In this document: positions 12,490 to 24,843 of the stretch, piece after piece
How positions within the stretch are numbered: the first letter of the stretch is position 1
Layout of the letters: every line of letters starts with the position of its first letter
Origin: Steinernema hermaphroditum
Lineage: Eukaryota; Nematoda; Chromadorea; Rhabditida; Steinernematidae
Direction of reading: 5' to 3'
DNA: 64,000 nt
Assembly (NCBI GenBank): GCA_030435675.1
Contig: CM059624.1
Span: 13,168,769 to 13,232,768, forward strand
Translations under genes and position numbers: made by a program
The notes under the pieces: model-generated
Told to the model about the DNA's origin: nothing
The model's database searches: none
Seen by the model: the letters and a program-made list of their open reading frames with translations, nothing else

Positions 12490-13110
12490 AGAGCAGATTA
12501 AGATCTCAGAAAGCGCCTCACCCTCTATCGCCACGCTCCTTTCGGAGTCAACTTCTCCCGCAAAACTAATTACCCGCCGCGACAACGTGTGTTCTCCGAA
12601 GAATATCGCGGTGAATGGGCGATTAGCTGTGGCGGGCGGACAAGAGTTGTCCTCGGGGAAAGCGTCTCGCGGCGATTTGGAGACGTTTCCGAAGGTGGCG
12701 ACGGAGAAGAAGCTGGCAACTTTGACTGTTGCGCGCAAAATCGATGCGCCCCCGTGGTGAGCACCCCTGAGAAGAAGAAGTCGCAAGATTAGCCGACGAT
12801 TATGAATGTGGCGACGCGAAGATAAGGGCCGCGGATCTGCCGCTTCGACCAACTTTAATCAGCGCTTTTGCACTCTGAGATGGAGCGGCGCGATTTCGAC
12901 GAAGTAATTAGTTGAGTGTCGCCAAGGAGGGCCTCGAAAAAACACAACGGAGGCGAGCCTCCATTATAGTCGGCAACGAGAGCGTTTATTAATTATGCAG
13001 AGGGGACACGTCGAGAACACGATCCCGTCGTTGTTTTGAGTGGCGCTCGCGCGGAGTTCCCAATTAACGTTCCGTCAGAGTCACGTTTCGTGGTAATGCG
13101 AATCTCGAAT
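12490..13110. promoter_or_regulatory. GC-rich repeat-poor island with POU-IV-type site
   Basis: About 600 bases without repeats or CAAAAAT. TTAATTATGCA near 12985 is the reverse of the POU-IV (Brn-3/UNC-86) core TGCATAATTAA. ORFs exist on both strands but none has a convincing exon structure. Candidate enhancer. Confidence 0.35.
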
Positions 13111-13429
13111 GAAGTTCACAGAAGCAAGTGGAGAAAGCCAGGACCTACTTGTGCAACGGTTTACTTATCTTCAGGATTTTGAAGAATTCGATGGGGTTTG
13201 AGGAAAAGAGGAAAAAGCGCTATTGACTACCTATTAGTTTATATGGCTAGCGCTGCTTAAGATATTAAAAATTTTTGTTTTATTTACATGGACCTACATG
13301 GGATGGGAAAAGATTGAAAACTGGAGATGAACTTAAGTTATTGGGACGGAGCAGGCTGACGCGTTGAAGATGGTAGAGAGGATCCGAGGCTATATGTCGA
13401 AAAGCGTGCATAATGTCAATACTGCACAA

Positions 13430-13845
13430 CCACAGCGGTCTTTCTCGGCCGTCGTTGTTGGTGCAATGATCGCCCTGGCTCCCAGAAGGCCTGGAACACC
13501 AGGGAGCCGTAGTTCCACCGTCTTGCCAAGAAGCTAGTCACTGCCGCCCGACTCCACCCGCGCCGCCAGAGAAGTCAAAGTCTCACTGAAAGTCCGCGCA
13601 GTCAGTCTGATGGTTCCCGGTTCGTCCGTTGTGCTCCACCGACGCGTTCCATCCGGATGCCGTTCTTCGCGTGTCTCCTGCGGAAACTGCCGAAGAAGCT
13701 CTTCAACTCCGACGTAGACTCTGAACCAGATGGCGAGACGATTTCAAGAAGGCGACGGGGACACACACGTGGCAGACCCATGCGAGAAGAATGCAGCTGC
13801 ACCAATGGTTGGAACTGGGATCCGCGAATTGTAATAATTCTGATT
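13430..13845 (+). repeat. SINE-like copy, 3' end lost
   Basis: Carries the core GGCCGTCGTTGTTGGTGCAA and the block CTCCCAGAAGGCC...CCAGGGAGCC found in the 18, 19 and 32 kb copies. It ends in a run of TTAACAG units (13855-13880) without stem-loop. Confidence 0.6.
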
Positions 13846-14329
13846 CGGAATAAATAGTTAACAGTTAACAGTTATTAACTCTTCATTCAACTTTTCGATT
13901 GATACCATAGGTCACTTTCTTTTGTTGGTTTTTCACCTTCAGGCATCTTTTGGGTAACCAATCGTTCCTTTTGCATTATCATTTCGGAAAACGATTACGA
14001 GAATGGGACACATTTAACCATACAAAATTTACGGTTTTTGGCTACATTTGTCAGTTTCCCACGATACAGTGTTTGGATTTTCATCATGTAACAAATATGT
14101 CCTACCTTTGAAGATTATTATTCGAATAGATAATCTAAAGAGAGCGCTTGCTGTTCGAAAAGTAAGAACGACCAAAAGTCAACAGCTCTGATTTATACTG
14201 CTACGAAAACTACTCTTGTGTTTTTGAGGAAGTCGGTTCCATTGTTTGAATAAATATGTCGTTACTTGATGTGGATTCTAACTCGTGCCTTTGTACCGGA
14301 TGGTCTGGTGACAAACCCTGTACACGACA

Positions 14330-14750
14330 TAAGTCATCCTGAAGGTTGCCGGCACTCTGAATACATCGTCACCAGCGAAGATGATGTCACTTGCTGCAGG
14401 CTTCATCGTGGCATTGGCGTGGCGTTGATGTCGACGGCGGCGCACTTCACGGGACATGTGAGAAAAGTCGAACCTTCAAAAATGGCAGTGGGGCTTACAC
14501 GGACTGCAGAGTTCGCATTCGGCTTCGAAGAGATAGGTCCTTGGTCCGGAAGTTGCATTTTCGCTGGTTCTCAGAGCGTCGGCGATCTTCGGGATGACAT
14601 CTCGCGTCGGACATCTTGATGTCAGCGGTGGTGGGACTACAGCTTTCGGGTGTCCCAGTTCCCTCTGGAAGCCGGGAGACTCACAGCTGCCACAAGATTT
14701 GCCGACCAATAACACCGAGAGCGACCGGAGGCCGTATGACTCTCGTAAGT
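14330..14750 (-). repeat. SINE-like copy
   Basis: Body of the family from GCAGGCTTCATCGTGGCATT to GCGACCGGAGGCCGTATGAC. The stem-loop end is degraded. Overlapping ORFs on both strands are by-products. Confidence 0.6.
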
Positions 14751-16475
14751 AGCACGGTTGCGAGCAAAAATTATGGGCTTAAGTATTTAGACGTCATTCA
14801 CTAAAATGTCATATCACCACATAATGCCAAACTTCAAAGAAAAGAGCCGTAAAGTTATTTGAACTTTATAAAATGGGATCTTTGACTCGTTGTAGCGTTA
14901 TCAAATCACAGGAAGGAGTCACCAGAGTTCCAAATCGCAATCTGGAACTCAACTCTCATCACTGATAGTTCAGGCAATCGATAAATATCATAAAAATATC
15001 GTTGAGTTATTCATTTACAAACTATTCACCAGCTGTGTAGGCTTTCATGTAGCCAAAGGCAAATCTGTGTATCAAGCTGAAAAATGCCCCGCAAAGATGT
15101 GATGAAATCAGTGTAGTATAAGCCAATCGGCGAACCCGATTAGAAGGTTACTTCAGCCATGAGACAAAAATAATTTTAACCCCTGAGTATGTTCATACTA
15201 TCCACTAATGTTGGTTGAGAGCCTAAGATCAACCAAGTAACAATCTGCAATAATTTCTATTTGAGAGATATAAAAATCTACAGCCGTCGGCACTTACGTA
15301 CAGTGCAACTATGTAATGATATACTTCACTTCAAAACCCTATGGAATAGACATTCGAAATAGACGTAGACATATAGCATGTTCGCTTAGTCCGTCAGTGT
15401 TTGTTTTCATTAAATCCCAAACGAGCGCTAGTCACCCAATACTCGCGTCAATTTTTTGTTGCAAAAGGATTTGTGCTTCGTTTGTCAAAAATAATAAAAA
15501 AATTAATTCTGGGGAATTAATAGACGCAACTGCCTCACATTTGCAAAAATGGTAAGTTATGGAATGAGCGACTCTGTACGAAACCTGCAGTAAGAGATTA
15601 CCGCCAACAATTTACAAGATTTCGTTTACATGTCCGTCTGTGCTCGCTGGTATCTTTGAATCCTCTGCTTCTTGTATCACTTGGAAATCGTCCACAGGGC
15701 TATAGTGGTCTCCATCCAAAAGGCCCTTCGGACATTTGTGCGGTAGGCTTCTGGTATTTCGCAGGGCTACTTGCCTTTTGGTACCTACAGGATGCGAATT
15801 CGCGAAGTTTTGAATAATTTCGATTTTGAGTAATGCAGCGAAAATCCTTCAAGCCTTCAAATCGACAAGATTGCTGTGTCCTTTGGAGAGCAATGTTGTT
15901 TAGATGCGCCATTGAGGAATATTGGTCACGCAATGCTAGGTCAATTAGAGAATTCGTGTGGCTTGTTCATGCGTTTTTAAGAACATAGATCAGAATATGT
16001 CACAGCAAAAATTTAAAACGTTGTAAGAAAACATTCAACTACCCAAAAATCTGAATCTTTTTGTACCCAAACACGCCCAACTATGGTGTCCTGGTACAGT
16101 GTCCGAGTTGTGGTATAACTTGAAACTTAAAAATGGATGGCATATGGACCTAGCATTGTGAGCCCAAATGACTTGAGCTACATTAAGTGCAAGCTTTGGA
16201 CGAACAGCTTCGCCATATCATCAATTCACTCAAAACTACCCACGCCAGTTAGCAAAAATGCAAAAAAGGTATCGAAAACAAATATTCCACCAAAAATACA
16301 TTGACAAACATTTCAAAAATGGTGTAAGTTCCTTTGTGTGGTTTTGTGTACTAGTCCGTTCAACAAATATTTCTCTAACGGGTTGGTCTCAATCACTGAA
16401 ATTCAAAAGGACAATTGAATTGAACACTGATTAGGCAGGCATTGCGTAAATTTAGGCAGCTGTAAGTACCAGTCA
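14751..16475. other. AT-rich non-coding
   Basis: 15700-15933 (-) has an open frame (LQRTQQSCRFEGLKDFRCIT region) that may be a worn transposon fragment. Nothing else is recognisable. Confidence 0.35.
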
Positions 16476-16786
16476 GTGACTCTCCAACGTTTCAGGACTG
16501 GGCACCATTTCATGGAGCCGAAACCACCTTGGGCATCTGCGGAAAGCAGAGTTCTCTGTTCTGCAAGAAATCCGCCTGGCGGTCTAATGATACCACGATA
16601 TGAGTTCTATGGATTTCTCAGCTGTGCGCACTTTCGGCTACAAAAACAGACCTACGTGGAGTCTTTGGAAAAATCTCTTTTGAGAGCTTAGAGAGCTGTT
16701 GAGGACGTAAACGCATCGAAGACTTCCACAAGCGTCTACAAGCCTGTGTCAATGCTAAATGTGACCAGAGCGAAAACAAGCTATAG
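16476..16786 (+). mobile_element. Tc1/mariner-type transposase C-terminal relic
   Basis: The stretch 16706-16786 reads RKRIEDFHKRLQACVNAKCD and ends at TAG, the pattern seen at the end of Tc1-like transposases (IEDF..RL.AC..AKG). A preceding frame (VESLEKSLLRA) ends at a stop just before it and probably belongs to the same decayed ORF. No terminal repeats were found. Confidence 0.55.
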
Positions 16787-16924
16787 CAGCTTACTTGCCA
16801 TGTTCTATTGCCTAGAATTCCTATTTATAAGTTTAAAAAGTGGAAACTCGCAATCCAAAAATGCCTGAAAGTAATAGCAAGACTTTGCCCCATGCTGTAA
16901 TGGGATAACAGCGTTTGACTCATG

Positions 16925-17035
16925 CCGTGTCTTTTGCCGAAACCAGAAGAAGACCGGCGACTACGGTGCGATAATGCGCCTCATTGTGCTTACAAGACGC
17001 AATGCGTTTGATTCGGAAAGTGATCAAGAAGTCAA
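16925..17035 (+). repeat. SINE 3'-end fragment with stem-loop
   Basis: GCCGAAACCAGAAGAAGACC..., then the stem-loop AAGACGCAATGCGTTT and GATTCGG. The stem here pairs CGC with GCG, unlike other copies. Confidence 0.55.
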
Positions 17036-17239
17036 TATCTCCTTAAGAAGTACTATACAAAAAATATGCTATAGAGGGCTTCAAAAGATATCTCCCACAG
17101 ACAGTCAAAGTACATGGTCAGAACGACGGCCCAACTTGCAAAAATTCGATACAGCCGACTTAATAATTAAACAATTCTCACAGCACCAGGCGACAAAACA
17201 ACTCGCAACGCCAAAAGGAGACGTCGGCTCTGAATGACA

Positions 17240-17690
17240 CTTCAGCAACAAACAAGTTCCAACTTGGGCCCGCCTGTCCCTGAGGCCCGTTTTCGCGGAA
17301 CTTGGACACACCGAAAATAATAAACAAAAACGAAATTTGATTGAAAACTGCGACGTGTCCTTTAAATGGGCCGCGGCCATTGAGCTCACCGCATAAAGCT
17401 AATGGCTATTTTTGTGGAAAGGGCGCCCTTTAGCCTGACTTGGCCGTCAAACGAGGCCAATTAAGAACGCCGAGTGGGGAGCAGCGGAAAACAAAAGAGA
17501 AGCCAATTCCACGCTCGACCGCGCTGCTGAGATGTTCAATCTTCCGGGGCGATTTTTGGACGCCCAAGGGTCGCCGTATTTGCATAAAGTGGTCGTTGTC
17601 GGGACGAAAACAAAAGAAAAGGGTGACATGTTTGGGAAGAAAAGGCAAAAAAGACGAATAGCACGGATTTTGCTCCAGATCAACTGGTTC
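17240..17690. promoter_or_regulatory. GC-rich repeat-poor island with octamer
   Basis: Contains the exact POU octamer ATTTGCAT (about 17577, followed by AAAGTGG). It also contains TTTGATTG and a rare minus-sense ATTTTTG. No CAAAAAT. No exon with paired splice sites was found. Confidence 0.35.
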
Positions 17691-18164
17691 TATATTTAGA
17701 GCCACTTCCTCCAAACATTATTCTCTGGCTTTTTAGTAATACATGGTAATAGAAATATGAATGCTAAGCCTAACCAGCTTACATTTTTTAACCAAAAATG
17801 GGCATAGGCGGTAGAAAATATCTTATACGAAATAATATACGCGACCCGAATATAATACGTTGCATGTACGGTAGTCGCTCTCAATGCCCAAAAATGTATT
17901 GCTCGAAAAATTTCCCCACTTCACTTCGAGTATTGGAGAGGGATTCTTTTCCATTTCGTCTAGCCGATCGACTAGGTCATCACTCTGTCAGAAATGAGCT
18001 GCCTGAGCGGTCGTTTTTCGCACAATAGTCGAGTCGTACCGGCCAATGATCAATTCAGGCCAAATCCGAACGAGTCCAAGCTAGGATAACTTGTACCGGC
18101 TCTCATCACGAGGCTTGGAAGGGCAGAGAGTCGCAGCCTCAAAATCCATCGCTCCGAATCTTCG

Positions 18165-18515
18165 GTATTTCATGTCGGTGGAAGCTGTCGGCGTCGACGG
18201 CCTTCTTAACAAGGTGTATGGAACTACGGCTCCCTGGTGTTCCAGGCCTTCTAAGAGCCGGAACGGAAGAAATGCACCAACAACGACGGCCGAGAACGAG
18301 CGGTCACTCAACTCATTTCTGAGAAAGCGAACGAGAGATCGATTGGGAACGGTCTTCTTGGCCTGCTTCAATACGTCAAATTTAGAACCAATTTAGGATT
18401 GTGTTCCACACCAACATCTGAGACGACTGAAACGGGGCGATCATTGCGCCACCAACGACGGCCGCTCACTCAACTAATTCAGCGGACCTCAGAGAGAGAG
18501 CGATTCGCTGTGGGA
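18165..18515 (-). repeat. Two SINE-like fragments
   Basis: 18165-18340 holds the GGAACTACGGCTCCCTGGTG core and the CAACGACGGCCGAGAACGAG motif. 18420-18515 repeats GGCGATCATTGCGCCACCAA. They may be one broken copy or two insertions. Confidence 0.55.
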
Positions 18516-19078
18516 ACAAATCTTTCGTTTGAGAATTATGCCCTATACAAAAATAATAACATGGATAGACATGTATTGGCACCATTGAGTAGTACTGTAA
18601 ACATTCCTAAGTTTGTCACAAACGTTTTGTCTGATATCGTTTCACATATAGATAATGCTTTATAGACCGATCACTAGTGACACAAATGAAAGATTCCGCT
18701 TACCACCTACACGAGATTAACTCGTGGGTTTCTGTGGAATAACAGGCGTCTTATTGATTCTAGGTGTTATTGATTGTTTTATTGAATTTATAGGTGTTAT
18801 TGATTCAATGCATGAAACTCGAAACAGGAATTGGAGAATGAGCACGGCGCCACTATGGTGAGATGTTCTTCTGAGGTAGCGATCGACCGGAAATGGTAAG
18901 CATTCAAAATACTACATACGAAAATTGTACAGAAGCTAAACTGCTGGCTGTCAGAGTTACCATTTGCATGAGTACCTTCCTTAAGAACCATAGAACACAA
19001 CACAAAAACGCCAATTTCTCTTTGCGTCTCCATTCACCTAACTCCTGACTATATGGATGAGCACAAACATTCAATGTT

Positions 19079-19594
19079 TACACGATTTACACGATTTATC
19101 TTCCCGAATCAACGGCTTACGCCGTTGCAGGACGTCTCACATATGCATAAAGAAGAACATAGTCACACCGTGGTCGCTGATTTTCTTCTGATTTCGGTGG
19201 AGCAGACGAATCCGAATAGAATGCAGCGTTCCCATTAGTTTGCGCGGGCATCGAAGTCGTGAAGAGCTGATTCCGGAAGTGGAATAGCGGTGGAGCAGAG
19301 CCAACGGAGCGGAGAGTCATCTTCGGTGCGGCTGGCGGCGCAGACTTCGGAGTTGCAACGCTTCTTCGGCTTCTCTGGCGGCGCGGGTAGAGTCGGGCGG
19401 TCGTGACGGGCTTCTTGGCGAGACGGTGGAACTACGGCTCCCTGGTGTGCCAGGCCTTCTGGGAGCCGGGGCGATCACTGCACCAACAACGACGGCCGAG
19501 AACGACCGCTCACTCAACTCATTCGGCCCAGACAGCCTCAGAGAGAGAGAGAGAGCGAGTGGACCGATCGCTGGGGGCACAAATGAAAGAAATC
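19079..19594 (-). repeat. Full-length SINE-like retroposon
   Basis: 516 bases between perfect duplications ACATTCAATGTT at 19067-19078 and 19595-19606. The element runs on the minus strand. At its 3' end (left) are the stem-loop AACGGCTTACGCCGTT (plus-strand reading) and a tail of repeated 9-mers, TTTACACGA on the plus strand. Its ORFs differ from those of other copies and are not genes. Confidence 0.85.
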
Positions 19595-19606
19595 ACATTC
19601 AATGTT

Positions 19607-20639
19607 AAGGTATGAAATCTACCCATGATGGTCATTCCTAATCAGAAAGAGAAATGTGACAGCCAGAAGAAACGAAAACTTTAATACCCTGCCCATACAT
19701 ACTGTTTCAAAAATTGTCAAAAACCAGAAAACTATGAAATATCTCTTTAAGTCTTAAACCAAAGAGATGGCGAGGTTTCTGCTCAAATAATACTACCAAA
19801 CATACTATGTGACCTAACCTATTACGGGACAGACCCTCTAAGCTTACACGCCATACTTTGTATCCTATACAACAAAAATTATCTTAGTGTGGAACCAGGG
19901 TTGGGGGGTCGTGGAATGATTGGACCGGAAAACTGAACGCGATAAATGCACCGGCGTGTAATCAAATTATCCAAAATGGCTAAGATGTTAAATCTCGACT
20001 GGTGGGCAACACTCACTCAACACACAACACTTTACGCACACAAGAACCCCAGAAGCTCATTTCTACTTTACAGAAATGGAGGCCAAATGTGAAATCATCC
20101 AAAACGTCCCACCTCACAGAAAGGACTCATAGAAATCATGCGCCACTTTCAGTGATACACGTTGATGTGAATCGAATATCAACAAGAATGGGGTGGTAAT
20201 AAGCACGCTGACCTTTTATAGCCTAAGACAAGCGTCGTACAGAGAAATTGAGTTGACTGAGTTCATAACTGACTACCGGGTTCGCACTTTCCCAATCCCA
20301 ATAAAGTAACCCTTTATAAGCCTTGTTAGATTAAAGCAATCAAATTAAATACAGTTTAATGAAGATCGGAACAAATTCGCGGCTAAAGATCGGATTATAT
20401 GAACAAGTTCACGATCTACTGCTTACTACTTATTGCTTGAAAAGCAAAGCTGTTCGCAAAAATAAGTCATTTGTTACATGCTATTCATCACTTGTTATAG
20501 CGAAGACCTGATCCACGGATGAGAAGACCTACGAATTATTCAGCGCCATTGCACTGTTTGACTTCCTCATAATGCCACTTATCGGACAACTTCATTAGCA
20601 TCAAACCTCGAGTGAAAACTTAATCTCATCGCACAATGG
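19607..20639. other. AT-rich non-coding
   Basis: A block at 20030-20100 (AGCTCATTTCTACTTTACAG, AAATGGAGGCCAAAT) recurs at 23870-23920 inside the mariner remnant, so it is part of a repeat. No gene is seen. Confidence 0.4.
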
Positions 20640-20990
20640 GATTACCCGAACCTACCGTCTCCTGGCCAATCGATGCGCGGCATTCTCTAAAGAGCATTTG
20701 CCGTGAGCACGTACGGCTCTAATGGATTCACAAATTGACTGCGGGGATTCGCGCCGTTTTTCTTCACGTGCCCACGTCAGCGACGATTGGGCCAATGAGC
20801 GTGCAACCTTAAGATAGCTCTAATTGGTGGCGGCGGAGGTCGCCAGAAAACGCGGAAACGGAGACGGACGCGTTGACGTCGCCACGCGTAAAAGAAGGGA
20901 TCTTTCGATAACATAGTTATGAAAAAGATTTTCTGCGTTTCTTCACCAAGATAAAAAAGATAAAAATTGCTGAAAAACAAGTGTTAGCAC
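20640..20990. promoter_or_regulatory. GC-rich repeat-poor island
   Basis: Dense in known-type binding cores: CCAATCGAT, CCACGTCAGCGACG, GGGCCAATGAG, CTCTAATTGG. No CAAAAAT and no coding structure. Candidate promoter or enhancer. Confidence 0.35.
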
Positions 20991-21524
20991 CTATGATTTA
21001 AATCGCTGTATGAGCACACCTTGTGTATGACCACAGCATGACAAGCTCGTCAACAACTCTTAATTAGCCATCTTGTCATCAGAAATAGTATGAAAAGAGG
21101 GGAAAGGGACTCGACAGATTTTTGTGTTGAGTATCATTCGCACCGTTTACTTAACCGTCAGTTAATACAAAATAGATAAATTATAAGATTTTCGGTTTAA
21201 TGTTTTGAATCTATGACGTTATTCCATAGAAGAGACCGTACTATGGTCACCTAGTATTACTGTGTACATAGCATAGACCGACATGGTCTAGACAGGAATT
21301 CACCAGAGTTGAGCGCAACATATCTACCCCAAAAGGACAAAAATTTGATGTCTGTATATTTGTGTATCTGGAATACGGTCCCAAGACGCGGTCCTGAAGC
21401 GGTATATTGAAGAGGGCAGTGCTAGTGGTTGTTTCTACCATATATGTAATACCATAGCTCGTGTACTGTTGTACTCGTGTACAAATGTACTGTCGAAGAT
21501 TCTCCAAAAATAAATCGTGACGGC

Positions 21525-21680
21525 TCTTTTCTTCTTTCTCTACGGCTCAGGTGTTTCATACTTTCTGGGAGTCGGTCACTGCGCCAACAGCGACGGAACG
21601 GGGCAATCAACAACGACGGCCAAGAACGACCGATCACTCAAGCGCTTTGAGTGAGCGAGTGGACAACCCGACCAATCGAC
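21525..21680 (-). repeat. SINE-like fragment
   Basis: Diverged core (GGTGTTTCATACTTTCTGGG, CAACAACGACGGCCAAGAAC) and the GAGCGAGTGGACAACCCGAC 5' edge. Confidence 0.5.
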
Positions 21681-23387
21681 ACAACCAAAAATTAAACACC
21701 GTCTGTGAAGTTCTGTCAACCATGTTTCACGCCCATGACAGTATGGCTCAAGTATCTCGATGCCATTCTAATGGAAACGTGGTCATCGCAGTGATCCTGA
21801 TCGAGTCCGAAATGAGACATTTCGAGGGGTTCCCATACTATCGACATCCATTTCAGGTAGAGATTGGCAACTGACACAAATAAAATGCATTTGCAGCATG
21901 CAAAAACTATTAGTCATTCTTTTGGAGGGGTTAATTAACTCAATGACATAGTTAAAGAATTTATATTGTATTTGTCAAAAATATCTCGCAGAGAAGGAGA
22001 GGGCTCCTGTAACGGCAATTTAGTGCGAGCTTTTGAGGCGCCGATTAGTTTACAATGGGATTCAACGCCGTGACGATCAGCTAATCCACTGTATTCTTAA
22101 AAATCCACGGCTCACGATTCAAAGTTCACTGTCTACAATTGAGTCCAAATAACTCGACGAAGAAATCATGCTGGCAGTCGGGCCAGGGCTCAGTCGCCTC
22201 TCCGAAACAAGCCTCCGTTCATGAGATTGGGCGAAACCGCTCATAAAACGAGAAATATGAGAAAAAACAGTGGTTTCCATTATAACTTCCCTGATGGCTG
22301 AAGTTACCATCGGAACGTTTTGTTGCGAGGGCTTTGTTGGAGATTTTGATCTTTGTATTCAGTCACATAACAAAAAAGTTTCTGGAGTTGACCCCGCAGT
22401 CTCGCAGTTTAACGTATGTAAGTTTTGTCAGCAAAAATAAAAAAAAATTATAGAGCTCAGCATAACACAAAATAAGAACATGCAAGCATGCATCGTTTCT
22501 CGAAAACTGAGTACAAGCGGCAAGCAACTGTACACACTGCTCAACTGGTCTGGTCAACAACCACAGTTCCTTCAAATAAGTGAGCAGCATTGATGGAATC
22601 AGAAACAACCGATTATTATAGAAAGCATGATTATCTCCATTTCTATGACCGTGAACTTTAAAGTTGAGAATCTCACGAAACATTACAGTGCATACCTGTT
22701 TATAGCACTGATTCCAAATGGAAGGGCGCGTCAAGCGATGTGTTAAGGGCATGTAGGACGAGAGATACGTATCAAAAACATGTCCGCTGTTTGAGACATG
22801 TTTGAGATACTTAGTTTATTTGGGCGTGACAAACGCAGATAATCCTCGATCGAACGCAGACATCTTTTTCAATTTTCTTTGTTTTGTCGCCGTAATAGGA
22901 AGTTTCACCGCGAAACGGGAGGATTACGTGTAAAACGTTGGAAAGAGGAACTAAAGATGGATATTGAGTGCTAAAATAATTGTTGTATTTCTGCATAAGG
23001 AAACCGTGGCGCTTGGCCATACGGGCACGTCTCTCACGCTCAAAAATTGCGCAGTACGTTTTAGCTAAGGGCAGAGCTGGTGACTTGGATAGTGACCTAT
23101 TACTGATGACTGTGTCTCGTAAGTATAGAAATATGAAGCGGCAAAATCAGTATAATCTATATGTTGATAACAGCAGATTAAAATTAAAGTGTGAATTGGT
23201 TTCGAAACGAAAGAAGTACTGATTTTAACTCTGTCAAACTACAAACGAAAGGGATGGTATTGCAAACAAAAATGGGAACAAATGAGTGACTTGCCAAAAG
23301 TTACCAAATCTGGGTATTGCTATAAGAAATCGCGTAGCAAAAATCGTTGCAAAATCTTAAGTTGAAAAGATGGGACTCTCAATGGAC
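21681..23387. other. AT-rich non-coding
   Basis: Includes an open frame at 22363-22752 (-) of 129 codons without recognisable motif or splice sites. Judged chance. Confidence 0.35.
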
Positions 23388-24843
23388 TATTGGGTTGGGG
23401 CATAAAAAATGGGACACTTGGTGAATGTTCTCTTTTTTCGTCACGTTTACACTTTTGGCCAAACTGATTAGTGCGTTGTTGAGTACAGCGAACTATCACC
23501 CCACATTATGATTCGCCACCGGTTTATTGTATTCTTCCTGATATTGGAAGCTTATTCTATCTTGACGGTCATTTGTTGGCACCTCGAGATGGGCAAAAAT
23601 GCGAAGTGATGTACGGGCTTCTTACGATATTCATTGTGTGATCGACGGTAACCCCTTTTAATCACGTACATCGTTCGGTCGTGCCTTCCGAATGCACCTA
23701 TTGTTGTCTTGGTTATATATCACAACATAAGCTAATCTCAAATAGATGGCTTTTTCGGATCACCATTTTCCGTTAACTCCAACGTTTCCAATTGGTACTG
23801 TAATACAGAATGGGAAAATGCTTCAGGTAGCTAGCACTAACGGCTATCATACTCATGTAGCGACTCTGTGAGCTCATCTCTACTTTAGAGAAATAGAGGC
23901 CAAATATTAAAATAACCACATTTCAGGAAGGGTGCCTGAGACCTTACAGTTCTAAGTTGAGCCCCGGAATGGCTCTGCATTTCGAGCTGAGAGATTCCTT
24001 TTTGGTTGTTTATCTAGCACTGTCTTAGCTCTCTCTAACCACCATCTGTACTAGTCCATAAATGACCACATCAGAAGAAATCACTCCGAATAATGACAAA
24101 GAAGTCGAAAATGGGTACAAGACATTTTTCGACCCCAAACCCCTTGTGTTCTATGAAGGACGGATCCGGCTTTTGCCCGAGGAGTGGTCTAACGTTACTC
24201 AGCCAAAGGGTGAATACCTTGAAGTGAAATAGTTAAAACAATGCAAATAAACAATCATTACAAAAGTGTCGGTTGGTCTTTCATTTGTGTTCCCAGCGAT
24301 CGGTCGGGTCGTCCACTCGCTCTCTCTGAGGCTGTCTGAGCGGAATGAGTTGAGTAAGCGGTTGTTCTCGGCCGTCGTTGTTGGCACAATGATCGTGGAA
24401 TAACTGCGTCTATGTGAATCTTGAATCTCGCCCCGTTCCGCTGAATCCCGCTGGCGTGAAACGTAAGCCGAATTATATCTCGCCAAGAAGACCGTCAGCT
24501 TCGCCCGACCACCTGCGCCATCCACTCAAGCTGAAGAATCGCCCCAACTCCGAAGTCTGCTCCGTCAACCGCACCGAAGACGGGACTCCACGTCGCCTGT
24601 TATGCTCCACCACCGCGCATGTTCTGCATACAGCCTCTTTGTCGCTTCGAAGCACGCGCACATTGACGGGATAGCTGTCTTCAATTCGGACGTCGCGCTC
24701 TGCGCCGAAGAAAGAAGATCAGCAGCTACTACGGTGATATACGGTTCTCCTTTGAGCATTATGAGATATCTTGCATGACGAATGTCATTGATTCAAGAGT
24801 AAATGTAAAAATGTACAAAAGTGTCCCATTATTTATGCCCCAA
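23388..24843 (+). mobile_element. Decayed mariner element with TIRs, interrupted by a SINE
   Basis: The left end near 23388 reads TTGGGTTGGGGCATAAA, followed by ATGGGACACTT. The right end (24819-24843) is its inverted copy: AAGTGTCCCAT, then TTTATGCCCCAA. Just inside the right end, 24101-24232 encodes a mariner transposase C-terminus: NGYKTFFDPKPLVFYEGRIR, then LLPEEWSNV and GEYLEVK, stop TAG. The rest of the transposase is lost or unrecognisable. A SINE has inserted between the stop and the right end (24271-24813). Confidence 0.8.
24271..24813 (+). repeat. Full-length SINE-like retroposon nested in mariner
   Basis: A 543-base insert with a perfect 12-base target duplication, TACAAAAGTGTC, at 24259-24270 and 24814-24825. 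Interrupting a mariner 3' end gives both edges precisely. In this (sense) direction it starts near the GATCGGTCGG motif and passes a block matching other copies. It ends with a stem-loop (CATGACGAATGTCATTG) then GATTCAAGAG and an A-rich tail. No ORF is kept between copies, so it is non-autonomous. Confidence 0.85.

Noticed and set aside
13602..13857. Overlapping open frames on both strands near 13.7 kb
   Set aside because: They lie within a SINE-like copy and are not kept in other copies.
19050..19120. Stem-loop plus 9-mer repeats as a Helitron 3' end
   Set aside because: No CTRR end follows the hairpin, and 12-base target duplications flank the element. Helitrons make none.
22363..22752. 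129-codon minus-strand open frame
   Set aside because: AT-rich, no recognisable motif, competing short frames, no splice or start context.
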